A stretch of DNA of 51,059 nucleotides from Thioploca sp. (GTDB lineage Bacteria; Pseudomonadota; Gammaproteobacteria; Beggiatoales; Beggiatoaceae). Both the position numbers and the translations under genes were made by a program. The notes beneath the pieces are model-generated. The model was given only the letters and a program-made list of their open reading frames with translations. It made no database searches and was not told where the DNA came from. The DNA is taken from assembly GCA_012032555.1 (NCBI GenBank), contig JAAUSR010000034.1, forward strand, positions 1-51,059. The letters are read 5' to 3'. Shown here piece after piece: positions 1 to 8,603 of the stretch; position 1 is the stretch's first letter, and each line of letters starts with the position of its first letter.

Positions 1-21
1 AAAATCAACTGAATAGGTCAT
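1..21 (-). pseudogene. IS630-type transposase, first seven codons at window edge
   Basis: On the minus strand an ATG at 21 opens MTYSVDF and runs off the left edge. The same N-terminal start (MTYSIDF) is seen at 22218 and, inverted, at 23392, where it continues into a helix-turn-helix of the IS630 transposase type. Only seven codons are visible, so this could be an intact element or another N-terminal fragment. Confidence 0.5.
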
Positions 22-147
22 AATTGGGCGATAACTCTCTTAAATCGGTGGTTTCACTAATCGAAACCGATATTTGTTAAAATATATTCCAACTTTATCT
101 TATTCATTTTATACTAGTTTTGCTATATCGGTACATTAGGGCGGATA

Positions 148-369
148 GTGCATCTCAAAGCCTATGGTTTCATCAAAGTGTTCCGGACAGTTTCCCCAAA
201 CGGAGACGTTGAGCATTGGGCGACGAGTCATTTAGAGATGCGTCCTTTAGAGAGACTCTCGATAGCCGAACCAACTTGGACCATTGAGAATTATCATCGC
301 GGTATCAAGCAATTCTGCGGCATTGAGAAGTGCCAAGCTCGTTCAGCAAGTAAGGATTTGCGCCGCTAA
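148..369 (+). pseudogene. C-terminal remnant of an IS701/IS4-like DDE transposase
   Basis: The 73-residue frame opens with GTG and has no upstream N-terminal or catalytic portion. Residues 45-66 carry W-T-I-E-N-Y-H-R-G-I-K-Q and then G-I-E-K-C-Q-A-R. The intact transposase at 21101-22129 has the matching block W-K-V-E-Q-F-H-R-E-T-K-Q and G-L-E-G-C-Q-C-R around its last catalytic acidic residue. In this remnant the acidic residue (E in HRE) is G (HRG), so it is dead as well as truncated. The frame ends soon after the block and nothing recognisable follows before 447. It is a decayed relative of the intact IS, not a recent copy. Confidence 0.7.
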
Positions 370-446
370 ATTGGGTTGATACGATGTCCAAGCCGTGTCC
401 CATTTCAACAGAGAATCCATTCTTGAAGACCACGAAGTTGCTAAAT

Positions 447-1010
447 TTAATCAGAAAAAATAGCGCTTAAATCGAAAACTAAACTCGCTATCGTTTCAAT
501 CTTCTCAGCGTTTTTATAAATTTGTACCATTTGATATTTTCCATGTTGGGGTCGGCTATAAACTTCAACTTGTTGTTGAGTTGGGATTACTATCCAATAT
601 TCAGGAATGTTCGCCAGTGCGTAAATATTAGTTTTTACTCGATCTATTTCTAATGATGATACCGCCACTTCTATCACTAATTCCGCATAAACCGGATGTG
701 TCGTTTTAAAATCGACCAATTGACCTTTAACGATAGATATATCAGGTTCCGGTTCAGAATGACTCAAAGTTAACGGATCTGCTTTCCGAACTAGATAATC
801 TGCTGATAAATGCTGGACAAAAAAACCGTGAAGTAAATGAATAAGATAAACATGTAGCGGTGATTTGCTCATTTTTTCTAAAATAACACCCTCGATCAAT
901 TCTGTTTTGGCTGAAATAACCCCGAGTTCATTCATTCTATGATATTGAGCTACTGAAATAGGTACAATTCTTTCTCGAAGAGAGATATTTTCCAAAACCG
1001 CTACCGGCAT
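447..1010 (-). CDS. Uma2 family (DUF820) PD-(D/E)XK nuclease-like protein
   Basis: At 187 residues this is the normal length for the Uma2 family, restriction-endonuclease-fold proteins abundant in cyanobacteria and large sulfur bacteria and of unproven biological role. Visible family marks are YHRMNELGVI near residue 23, ELIEGVILEKM near 37-47, SEPEPDISIV (the acidic PD element) near 86-95, ELVIEVAVSS with the E of the ExK-like element near 110-119, and K...YALANIPEYWIV near 125-140. The start MPVAVLEN is an ATG at 1010. It sits 30 nt downstream of folP on the same strand and may share its transcript. Family assignment is firm; nuclease activity and target are unknown. Confidence 0.85.
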   Translation of the reverse strand: MPVAVLENISLRERIVPISVAQYHRMNELGVISAKTELIEGVILEKMSKSPLHVYLIHLLHGFFVQHLSADYLVRKADPLTLSHSEPEPDISIVKGQLVDFKTTHPVYAELVIEVAVSSLEIDRVKTNIYALANIPEYWIVIPTQQQVEVYSRPQHGKYQMVQIYKNAEKIETIASLVFDLSAIFSD

Positions 1011-1040
1011 AAATAATTCTCCAAAGGCTTGAGGAAATAT

Positions 1041-1853
1041 TTAAATTTTATCGATTGGTTGTAAAACTGCATGAGTGACTTTTAAAGCATCAACAGTGGC
1101 AGCAACATCATGGGTACGAATGATTTGAACACCTTGACTGACAGCGAGTACCGCTAAGGCTAAACTACCATATAATCGTTCAGTTACCGGTTTATTTAAG
1201 AGATGACCTAATAAGGATTTACGTGATACGCCAACCACTACTGGATAACCAAGTTGAGTCAATGTAGATAAATGCTTTAGCAACAACAAATTATGTTCTA
1301 CGGTTTTACCAAAACCAAAACCGGGATCCAGCCAAAGACGGTTAGGACTAATACCGGCCGCTAAGCAAGTTTGAACACGTTCAAGTAAAAAAGTTTTAAC
1401 GTCATTAACTACATTGTCATAATGGGGGTTTTGTTGCATAGTGCGCGGTTCGCCTTGCATATGCATAAGACAAATGCGTACTTTATTTGAGGTAGACACG
1501 GCGGCTAGACTGCCCTCGTTACGCAGTGCTTTAACATCATTAATAATATCAGCACCAGCTGCAATGGCTTCACGCATAACTTCTGCTTTGTTGGTATCAA
1601 CAGAAATTAAAACTGGCCATTCTTGACGAATCTTTTCCAAAACCGGTATGACTCTATCAAGTTCTTCTGTTACGGATACCGGTGGTGCTAACGGACGAGT
1701 TGATTCACCACCAATGTCAATAATATTAGCACCGGCGGTGATTAAACGTTCTGCTTGTTGTAAAGCGGTATTTAGCGACAAAAACTGTCCGCCATCTGAA
1801 AATGAATCTGGAGTAACATTGAGAATACCCATCACTTGAGGATGCGCTAACAT
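1041..1853 (-). CDS. folP: Dihydropteroate synthase
   Basis: FolP condenses 6-hydroxymethyl-dihydropterin diphosphate with p-aminobenzoate to give dihydropteroate in cytosolic folate synthesis, and is the sulfonamide target. The 270 residues match family length. Visible signatures are MGILNVTPDSFSDGG (residues 8-22), the pterin-loop block GADIIDIGGESTRP (about 41-54), INDV (about 104), LDPGFGFGKT (about 176-185), and GVSRKSLLG (about 208-216) with the catalytic Arg/Lys, then IIRTHDV near the C-terminus. The neighbourhood rlmE-ftsH-folP is the gammaproteobacterial order, here with one small unknown gene between ftsH and folP. No glmM follows, since a Uma2 gene takes its place. Confidence 0.97.
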   Translation of the reverse strand: MLAHPQVMGILNVTPDSFSDGGQFLSLNTALQQAERLITAGANIIDIGGESTRPLAPPVSVTEELDRVIPVLEKIRQEWPVLISVDTNKAEVMREAIAAGADIINDVKALRNEGSLAAVSTSNKVRICLMHMQGEPRTMQQNPHYDNVVNDVKTFLLERVQTCLAAGISPNRLWLDPGFGFGKTVEHNLLLLKHLSTLTQLGYPVVVGVSRKSLLGHLLNKPVTERLYGSLALAVLAVSQGVQIIRTHDVAATVDALKVTHAVLQPIDKI

Positions 1854-1957
1854 TGTAGTTACAAGTTATGAAAAACGCGGGCGTTTTTTAATCTATTGAA
1901 TGAGGAAGGATCGAAGGATAAATGAGAAATGCTAATCTCATTAATCCTTCTTTCGGG

Positions 1958-2269
1958 TTACTTATTTTTTTTACGCCAAACAGTTGCTGTTGATACCACA
2001 CCAAAAATATCTCGACTAGGATAATCTTTATGGCGTAAAGTAATTATTTGACCATCTAGTTTACGAAGTCGCTTGATTAATTCATGATGCAACTCTTTAA
2101 AAGGGGTTCCGTTTTCCATATAGCTCGCTAGTGCACCAACATATTCTTGTTGATGATCATGAGCTAACCTTAATAGCAATTCGTGCGAGGTGAATTGCCA
2201 GTTCATTTTTTGAATCACTTCTGCAAAAAAGCTTTCTAATTTATCAACATCAGTGGATTGGTCTACCAT
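1958..2269 (-). CDS. Small unknown protein between ftsH and folP
   Basis: I do not recognise this 103-residue protein. It begins with ATG at 2269, preceded by AGGAGAG-like purines around 2280, so translation is credible. It is charged and probably soluble: an acidic helical N-terminal third (D-V-D-K-L-E-S-F-F-A-E-V), a central helix with LLLRLAHDHQQEY, a Lys/Arg-rich helix ELIKRLRKLDGQI near 63-75, and a basic tail ending WRKKNK. No signal peptide, membrane segment or Cys cluster is present. It lies inside the otherwise conserved ftsH-folP interval, on the same strand, 104 nt upstream of folP. Codon use resembles its neighbours, so it is probably real, of unknown function. Confidence 0.6.
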   Translation of the reverse strand: MVDQSTDVDKLESFFAEVIQKMNWQFTSHELLLRLAHDHQQEYVGALASYMENGTPFKELHHELIKRLRKLDGQIITLRHKDYPSRDIFGVVSTATVWRKKNK

Positions 2270-2446
2270 CTTAATTGGCTCTCCTGAGAGGAAATAACAA
2301 TAAAAATCCCTATTGATTAAGCACTGATTCTCAACATTTAATTTAATGCTGCTATTTTTAAACTATTGAAAAATAGCGCGGTTGGGTTTCGCTACATTCT
2401 GCCCAACCAACACGACAATGCTATTAAGTTAAGAACCCGTTTCCGG

Positions 2447-2556
2447 CTCACCTTAAGCAAAGGTATTGTTATTTATAATCTTCTTAAAATTGTGTAGATA
2501 TCTTTGCATTTTAGGTGAGAGGTGGCGGTTAGCTCGAAAAATCACCGCCTTTTTTT
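2447..2556 (+). ncRNA. Candidate structured RNA ending in an intrinsic terminator
   Basis: In the ftsH/unknown-gene gap a long imperfect stem can form on the plus strand. CTCACCTTAAGCAAAG (from 2447) pairs with CTTTGCATTTTAGGTGAG (ending 2519), with an AT-rich loop of about 40 nt. It is followed at once by a GGCGGT/ACCGCC hairpin and seven T residues (2524-2556). Both flanking genes are on the minus strand, so a plus-strand terminator has no protein-coding client. No promoter is assigned. A mobile palindromic repeat is the main alternative. Confidence 0.4.
2524..2556 (+). terminator. Rho-independent terminator on plus strand
   Basis: A GC-only six-base-pair stem (GGCGGT at 2524-2529, ACCGCC at 2544-2549) with a 14-nt loop is followed by T7 at 2550-2556. 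The U-tract is on the plus-strand product only, so it does not terminate ftsH. Confidence 0.6.
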
Positions 2557-2625
2557 CCTCACCCCAACCCTCTCCAAGGGGGGAAAACGCTTAACTTAAT
2601 GGCATTGAACCAACACAACTATTAG

Positions 2626-4557
2626 CTAATGCAAACTAGCTGGTCCACCTATTTTACCGTTCTTTTTCGGTTGCAATTCCGACACGACTTTATCACCATT
2701 GGTGACATTTGGGATAGGATCAAGATTATCTGGTTCTTCCCAATCTTTCGGTGGCTTAGGTGCTTTCCCATTCATAATATCATCGATTTGTTCACTATCA
2801 AGAGTTTCATATTTGATCAACGCTTCTGCCATTAAATTAAGAATATGGATATTCGTTCTAAGCAACTGTTTGGCTCGATCATAGTTGCGATCAATAAAGG
2901 AACGGACTTCTTCATCGATAACATGAGCGGTTTCATCAGAAACCAGTTTATGTTGGGTAACACTATGACCTAAAAAGACTTCACCATCATCTTCACCATA
3001 GGTTAGTGGCCCTAAACGTTCTGACAAGCCCCATTTGGTAACCATATTACGTGCAATTTCGGTGGCACGTTGAATATCGTTGCTTGCTCCAGTCGTAACG
3101 GCTTCGTGTCCAAAAACCAATTCTTCAGCAATACGCCCACCAAACATACTCGAAATTTGGCTCTCTAGATACTCTTTGCTATAACTCAGACGGTCAGTTT
3201 CCGGTAAAAACATCGTTACCCCTAGGGCGCGTCCGCGTGGAATGATACTGACTTTATAAACGGGATCATGTTTAGGAACCAAGCGTCCAACAATAGCATG
3301 TCCCGCCTCATGATAAGCCGTTAGCTTTTTCTCTTCCTCACTCATCACCATCGAGCGACGTTCGGTACCCATCATGATTTTATCTTTAGCTTTCTCAAAT
3401 TCGACCATTTCAACTAATCTTTTATTTGCACGGGCAGCAAATAAAGCGGCTTCATTAACGAGATTAGCAAGATCAGCACCGGAAAATCCCGGGGTACCTC
3501 GAGCAATCAAGGTAGGTTTAACATCATCTGCAATAGGCACTTTGCGCATATGTACTTTAAGTATTTGTTCTCGACCACGAATATCGGGTAAAGGCACCAC
3601 CACTTGGCGATCAAACCGACCTGGACGAAGTAAAGCCGGATCAAGTACATCCGGACGGTTAGTGGCGGCAATGACAATCACGCCCTCATTACCTTCAAAA
3701 CCATCCATTTCCACTAAGAGTTGGTTAAGCGTTTGTTCTCTTTCATCATGACCACCACCCAACCCAGCACCACGATGACGCCCGACGGCATCAATTTCAT
3801 CAATGAAAATAATGCAAGGCGAGTGTTTTTTGGCTTGTTCAAACATATCGCGTACCCGTGAAGCACCAACTCCCACAAACATTTCCACAAAATCGGATCC
3901 TGAAATCGTGAAGAAAGGAACTTTGGCTTCGCCGGCAATCGCTTTAGCTAATAAAGTTTTACCAGTCCCTGGGGAACCCACCATTAAAACACCGCGTGGA
4001 ATTTTACCGCCTAAATTTTGGAACTTGGCAGGATCACGTAGAAATTCAACCAATTCAGTCACTTCCTCTTTAGCTTCATCGACACCCGCTACATCAGCAA
4101 AAGTCACTTTAATTTGGTCTTCTTCGATCATGCGGGCACGACTTTTACCAAAAGAAAGTGCACCACGTCCACCCCCGCCCTGCATTTGCTTCATAAAGAA
4201 AATTAATACGCCAAATAGCAACAACATCGGAAACCAAGAAATAAAAATTTGCATCAATAACGACTGTTGTTCAGGGGGTCGAGAAACGATAACAACATGA
4301 TTATCTAATAAATCTTTCATTAAACCCGGATCATCGGGGTTATATGTAACAAAAGGTTGACCATTTTTATTTATTCCGCGAATAGTACGCCCTTCAATTT
4401 CGACTCTTTGTATATGTCCTTGCTGAACATCAGTAATAAATTGTGAATATTCTACCGTCTGTGGAGACGGGTTATGTGGACCAAAGTTATTAAAAACCAT
4501 CATGAGGATTAGGGCTATAACTATCCATAATAACAGGTTTTTTGCCATATCATTCAT
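2626..4557 (-). CDS. ftsH: ATP-dependent inner-membrane zinc metalloprotease FtsH
   Basis: FtsH is the hexameric AAA+ protease that extracts and degrades membrane and regulatory proteins, such as LpxC and sigma-32 in E. coli. The 643 residues match family length. Membrane segments lie at about 7-23 and 103-122 around a periplasmic domain. The AAA domain has Walker A GSPGTGKT (194-201), Walker [16 protein letters not shown], and the second-region-of-homology arginines in [16 protein letters not shown]. The zinc site HEAGH is near residue 417. The C-terminus has the usual variable tail. Start ATG at 4557 follows a GAGG element; an in-frame ATG three codons on is possible. Upstream is rlmE, downstream folP. 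Confidence 0.98.
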   Translation of the reverse strand: MNDMAKNLLLWIVIALILMMVFNNFGPHNPSPQTVEYSQFITDVQQGHIQRVEIEGRTIRGINKNGQPFVTYNPDDPGLMKDLLDNHVVIVSRPPEQQSLLMQIFISWFPMLLLFGVLIFFMKQMQGGGGRGALSFGKSRARMIEEDQIKVTFADVAGVDEAKEEVTELVEFLRDPAKFQNLGGKIPRGVLMVGSPGTGKTLLAKAIAGEAKVPFFTISGSDFVEMFVGVGASRVRDMFEQAKKHSPCIIFIDEIDAVGRHRGAGLGGGHDEREQTLNQLLVEMDGFEGNEGVIVIAATNRPDVLDPALLRPGRFDRQVVVPLPDIRGREQILKVHMRKVPIADDVKPTLIARGTPGFSGADLANLVNEAALFAARANKRLVEMVEFEKAKDKIMMGTERRSMVMSEEEKKLTAYHEAGHAIVGRLVPKHDPVYKVSIIPRGRALGVTMFLPETDRLSYSKEYLESQISSMFGGRIAEELVFGHEAVTTGASNDIQRATEIARNMVTKWGLSERLGPLTYGEDDGEVFLGHSVTQHKLVSDETAHVIDEEVRSFIDRNYDRAKQLLRTNIHILNLMAEALIKYETLDSEQIDDIMNGKAPKPPKDWEEPDNLDPIPNVTNGDKVVSELQPKKNGKIGGPASLH

Positions 4558-4960
4558 TCAGGTGTGCCTCTTAGTAATTTAAATATCTATTGTAGAATAA
4601 AAGTAGAAACCAAGAAATAAAGTTAATTGACTGGAAGATTCATTCTGGAATTCTATTGTTAATGGCTCGGTTAAGCTACTCACTTGATGCCAATGAGGAA
4701 TTTAAACTTTACTTCTGAATCCGATTAAATGGATTAACTAACGATCGGAGATTTATTATTTAATCTCGCCTAGCTTGAACCTTTTCTAATCAATTAATTA
4801 GCTTCCACCGTTGAGAAGACCTCATATCTATACAATTAATCTTGATAATTCGTTCCATCTGGTTCAATACTTCATACGTCAGGCAAATTAAGTTAATAAG
4901 ATTATCTCCAACTTATTTTAGCGTAATGGCTTAATTTCTTCACGCGATATCCTATTGATG
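4558..4960. other. Gap between rlmE and ftsH
   Basis: This is 403 bases of AT-rich sequence without a credible gene. A weak stem, GAGATT...AATCTC, lies near 4750-4767 but has no U-tract. The ftsH promoter must lie here unless ftsH is read from rlmE; I see no decisive promoter or heat-shock element. Confidence 0.4.
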
Positions 4961-5590
4961 TTAAGGTTGATAACCACTTGCAAGAACATAGATTTCTGCT
5001 GATCGAGCCCGTGAAGCATCCGGTTTACGAATAACGACTTTGCGGAAATGAGATTTTAACACTTTAAGATAAGCATCAAAGCCTTCACCTTGGAAAATTT
5101 TACTGAGAAAATGTCCTTGCTCTACCAGTACTTCTAACGCAAAATCTCTAGCCAATTCGGCTAATAACATAGCGCGTGGTTGATCAATCGCTTTGATACC
5201 ACTGATATTGGGTGCCATATCAGACATTACAAGATCAACGGATTGTTCACCTAAGTTAGAATGTAACTCATCTATTATCTTAGATTCTTGGAAATCACCT
5301 TGAATAAAAGTAATTCCTGGCAAAGGTTCCATTGGTAAGATATCTATCGCTATCAGTTTGACCTGATGGTGTAGACGTTGTTGAGCCCATTGAGACCATC
5401 CGCCTGGTGCTGCACCTAAATCAATTACCGTCATTCCAGGATAAAATAAGTGATCACGTGCATCAATTTGAGCTAATTTATAAACAGCTCTAGAACGGTA
5501 ACCAGCCTGTTTAGCTTGTTTAACATATTTATCAGAGTGGTATTCTTGTAGCCAGCGTTGACTGCTATTAGTGTAGTTATTTTTACTCAT
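4961..5590 (-). CDS. rlmE: 23S rRNA 2'-O-ribose U2552 methyltransferase RlmE (FtsJ)
   Basis: RlmE uses S-adenosylmethionine to methylate U2552 in the 50S A loop. Family marks are [28 protein letters not shown], the SAM-binding [15 protein letters not shown] (including catalytic-tetrad neighbours), [18 protein letters not shown], the catalytic D in [11 protein letters not shown], and the late K and E in [18 protein letters not shown] start at ATG 5590 (MSKNNYTN), giving 209 residues as in other RlmE. The frame extends upstream, but those codons lie inside the kinase gene. The start overlaps the kinase stop by eight bases (ATGAGTAA), which implies translational coupling. Downstream is ftsH, as in most gammaproteobacteria. 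Confidence 0.96.
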   Translation of the reverse strand: MSKNNYTNSSQRWLQEYHSDKYVKQAKQAGYRSRAVYKLAQIDARDHLFYPGMTVIDLGAAPGGWSQWAQQRLHHQVKLIAIDILPMEPLPGITFIQGDFQESKIIDELHSNLGEQSVDLVMSDMAPNISGIKAIDQPRAMLLAELARDFALEVLVEQGHFLSKIFQGEGFDAYLKVLKSHFRKVVIRKPDASRARSAEIYVLASGYQP

Positions 5591-8216
5591 GATCCGTTTG
5601 GGTAGAACGCTGTTGAGGAATAGTTCCAATTAATAGTTGTCGCAATTCGGTCATTAATTCGTCTCGATTATAAGCACCTTTTTGGAAAATAGTATTAACG
5701 CGATTATTAAGCCACATCCGATCTTCAATACTCAGATCTTTAGCTGTCAATACCACTACTGGAGTTGAAGAATAAACGGGGTGTTGTCGCAAGTGAATGA
5801 TAAATTCAAAACCATCTATTTCTGGCATCATTAAATCTAACAAGATTAAATCGGGTTGATATTTTTCTAACCGCTGCAAAGCAATTTTACCATTTTCTGC
5901 TTCAATTACTTGCCAACCGGAGCGGTGAAGTAAACGGACTAGTAATTCACGAGCAGCCGGATCATCTTCAACAACCATGACCATATTCGGTGCATTGGCA
6001 GTTCGGTATTTACGGAGAATATTGATTAGTTGATGACGGCTAATCGGTTTCGTTAAATATTCTGATGCACCCAGAGAATAACCCATCTCTTGATCTTCCA
6101 TCATAGTCAACATAATAACTGGAATATGGGCTAAATCCGGATCAGCCTTAAGTTGTGAAAGAACTTCCCAACCATCCATGCCTGGCATCATCACATCCAG
6201 CGTAATCGCCGTTGGGTGCAGCTTTTTGGCCAATCGTAATCCGTCGACACCATTACTGGCTACAACAACTTGGTAACCCATTTTACTTAAATAAGCTTCC
6301 AACATTTGATGTACTGTTTCATCGTCATCAATAACTAACAATACGCCTTCTTGCACCGGCATTTCGGGTTTTCTAACCGAATTTTCTGGTATTGTATTGG
6401 ATTTAATCGGTTCAACTGCTAAATGAGTGGGTAACCGAACCGTAAAACGACTGCCTTTACCAAACTGGCTTTCGACATGAATGGTACCACCCAACATTTC
6501 AGTGAAATGTTTAACGATGGCTAATCCTAAGCCACTACCACCATACTGTCGAGTTGTGCTGGCATCTGCCTGAATGAAAACTTGAAATAAATCAGCTTGT
6601 TGCTCAGGAGTCATGCCAATTCCTTCATCGCTAACCCGAAAAATTATCCATTCCTGTTTGGCTTCCGTTAAACGCCTAGCTTCTAACGTAATCGTGCCTT
6701 GTTCAGTATATTTTGAAGCATTACTTAGTAAATTAAATAAAATTTGTCTCAATTTAGTTAAATCAGTATGTACCTCACCTAAATTATTTTCACAAAGTAC
6801 CTGCAAATTATTGGCCCGATTTTCAAAGAGGGGTTGAATGGTATTAATCACGCTCTGAATCATGAGATTTAAATCGAAATTTTCGGTAAATAACTGCATT
6901 TTACCGACTTCAATTCGAGAAATATCAAGGATACCATCAATAACACCAAGTAAAAGTTTAGCAGCAGCATGTACACTCTTAATATCTTTAAGCAAATTAG
7001 GACGATCGAGTTCTTTAATTTCCTCCTCTAACATTTCAGTATAACCAACAATGACATTCATAGGTGTCCGCAGTTCATGTCCCATATTGGCTAAAAATTG
7101 GCTCTTAGATAGATTTGCTTGTTCTGCTTTTTGTTTAGCTTGTTGCAATTCGATAGCAGCCCACTTTTGTCTGGTAATATTTTCTACATGAGACCAAGCA
7201 TAATAAGTCCCTTCTCTTTCGATGATGAGCGCAGAGAGTCTAACCGGAACATAATAGCCATCTTTATGTCGATATTCTTTTTCATAGGGTCCATAGCGTT
7301 CACCGGGTTTTAAGGTTTGTAATTGGGCTTTCTCAGCGGCAATATCTTCTTCGACGACAATATCGTTCCAATAATTGAGTTTTAAAGTCTCAGCAACATG
7401 GCGACCAATAATTTGTGCATAAGCAGGATTCACTGTCACTAAAGTACCATCTAAACGCCATAGTCCAAGACCAATCAAAGCCGCTTTTAATAAATCTTGA
7501 GTCTCTTGTTTGTTTTCTTGCAGACTTTTATAAGATTTTTGGAGATTAAAACGCAGTTGATTAATAGCAATAACAATCTGCGCTAATTCATCAGTCGGAG
7601 ATTTATTTTCCTCAGTACGATCTAAAACGAGTTGCTGGTCTAATGGTTCAGAATCTAGATATTTAACGTAATTGGCAATTTTATGCACATGACGAATAAC
7701 CAAATAGTGAGAAATCCATAAGATAATTAGAACAAAACCACCGATAAGAAGCGCATTAGTTGCTAATAAAATGAAACCTTGATTGAACAAAGGTTCATAA
7801 GCAGTTGCCCGATCAGCTATGATCTGTAAGGTACCAACATAATTCTTAGCTTTTGATGAGAAAATGGGAAAATCTTTAGTCAAGACAGCGTGTTTGGGTG
7901 GATGTCCTTGGGCGGCTATAATTTGATTATGAAAAGTGATTGAGATATATTGCACTTCTGCTAACTGCAAAATTCCTTCAAGAAGAGCATGAAGTTGTTT
8001 AGGGTTATTTTGCCATAAGTGATAAGAAATGACTTGTAAATAACTGTCACTGATTTGTTGGAGATGCCCTTCAATCTTTTCAAGATTGTTTTTATAATCA
8101 AGGTACAATTGTAATGTAGTGATGAACAAAGTCACTACAATGCTAAATAATATGACATAAAGATTAAAGCGATCAGCAATCTTATCGTTAACAAAAAAAA
8201 ATTTAAATTTAATCAT
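5583..8216 (-). CDS. Membrane hybrid histidine kinase with PAS and two receiver domains
   Basis: This is an 877-residue sensor kinase. Membrane segments at about 18-38 and 145-170 bracket a periplasmic sensor of about 105 residues, followed by a HAMP-like linker. A PAS/PAC module spans about 240-350, ending [13 protein letters not shown]. The HisKA box is [11 protein letters not shown] with phosphorylatable His380. The ATPase domain shows [19 protein letters not shown] and GGSGLGLAI. Two receivers follow, LLVIDDDE...[13 protein letters not shown] (about 635-745) and VMVVEDDP...[14 protein letters not shown] (about 755-865), each with its acidic pocket and Asp. There is no HPt domain, so a separate phosphotransfer protein or direct signalling is expected. 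Ligand unknown. The stop overlaps the rlmE start. Confidence 0.93.
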   Translation of the reverse strand: MIKFKFFFVNDKIADRFNLYVILFSIVVTLFITTLQLYLDYKNNLEKIEGHLQQISDSYLQVISYHLWQNNPKQLHALLEGILQLAEVQYISITFHNQIIAAQGHPPKHAVLTKDFPIFSSKAKNYVGTLQIIADRATAYEPLFNQGFILLATNALLIGGFVLIILWISHYLVIRHVHKIANYVKYLDSEPLDQQLVLDRTEENKSPTDELAQIVIAINQLRFNLQKSYKSLQENKQETQDLLKAALIGLGLWRLDGTLVTVNPAYAQIIGRHVAETLKLNYWNDIVVEEDIAAEKAQLQTLKPGERYGPYEKEYRHKDGYYVPVRLSALIIEREGTYYAWSHVENITRQKWAAIELQQAKQKAEQANLSKSQFLANMGHELRTPMNVIVGYTEMLEEEIKELDRPNLLKDIKSVHAAAKLLLGVIDGILDISRIEVGKMQLFTENFDLNLMIQSVINTIQPLFENRANNLQVLCENNLGEVHTDLTKLRQILFNLLSNASKYTEQGTITLEARRLTEAKQEWIIFRVSDEGIGMTPEQQADLFQVFIQADASTTRQYGGSGLGLAIVKHFTEMLGGTIHVESQFGKGSRFTVRLPTHLAVEPIKSNTIPENSVRKPEMPVQEGVLLVIDDDETVHQMLEAYLSKMGYQVVVASNGVDGLRLAKKLHPTAITLDVMMPGMDGWEVLSQLKADPDLAHIPVIMLTMMEDQEMGYSLGASEYLTKPISRHQLINILRKYRTANAPNMVMVVEDDPAARELLVRLLHRSGWQVIEAENGKIALQRLEKYQPDLILLDLMMPEIDGFEFIIHLRQHPVYSSTPVVVLTAKDLSIEDRMWLNNRVNTIFQKGAYNRDELMTELRQLLIGTIPQQRSTQTDHE

Positions 8217-8603
8217 CTATATACAACTATGCCCATCTTAAAGCGACAAAACATTTCTAAATACCCAAATACATTATCCTCTTCACTTTAAGTAACTTAA
8301 CTCTCTGCTGATTTTTATCCTCATAGCAATTAATGATACCTCAATAACATCATAAAATACCTAAATGATTGTCATATGACAATCGTTTTAGGGAAAAAAG
8401 TTAAAATAATGTTTGTTACCCTCATGCTCAAAGAAAATTCTTTTAACACAAATCATATTCAGTTTAATTAGAAATTGCTTTCTTAAAATGGATTACCAAC
8501 CCAGCAAAATATAAATACAATTAGTTTATGAGTGTGACTTTAAATATGATAACATATCGTAATTAGACAAAAATAGACTAGCAAAACCATTCTTCATTAT
8601 TTA
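8217..8603. other. Divergent promoter region between kinase and glnD
   Basis: These 387 bases lie between the 5' ends of two divergent genes and must hold both promoters. The clear element is the perfect palindrome at 8367-8384. A TATGAT-like hexamer near 8546 is a possible -10 for glnD, without a convincing -35. Confidence 0.5.
8367..8384. promoter_or_regulatory. Perfect 18-bp palindrome, candidate operator
   Basis: GATTGTCATATGACAATC is its own reverse complement. With one mismatch the symmetry extends to about 26 bp (AAA on the left, TTT on the right). It sits between two divergent gene starts, 150 nt from the kinase and 220 nt from glnD, the position of a dimeric repressor or activator site. 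I cannot name the regulator. Confidence 0.55.

Noticed and set aside
2447-2556. Riboswitch controlling a neighbouring gene
   Set aside because: The structure is on the plus strand while both neighbours are on the minus strand, and no known aptamer consensus is recognised.
3374-4300. Plus-strand frames inside ftsH
   Set aside because: They are shadows of the strongly conserved minus-strand ftsH frame and lack ribosome sites or domains.
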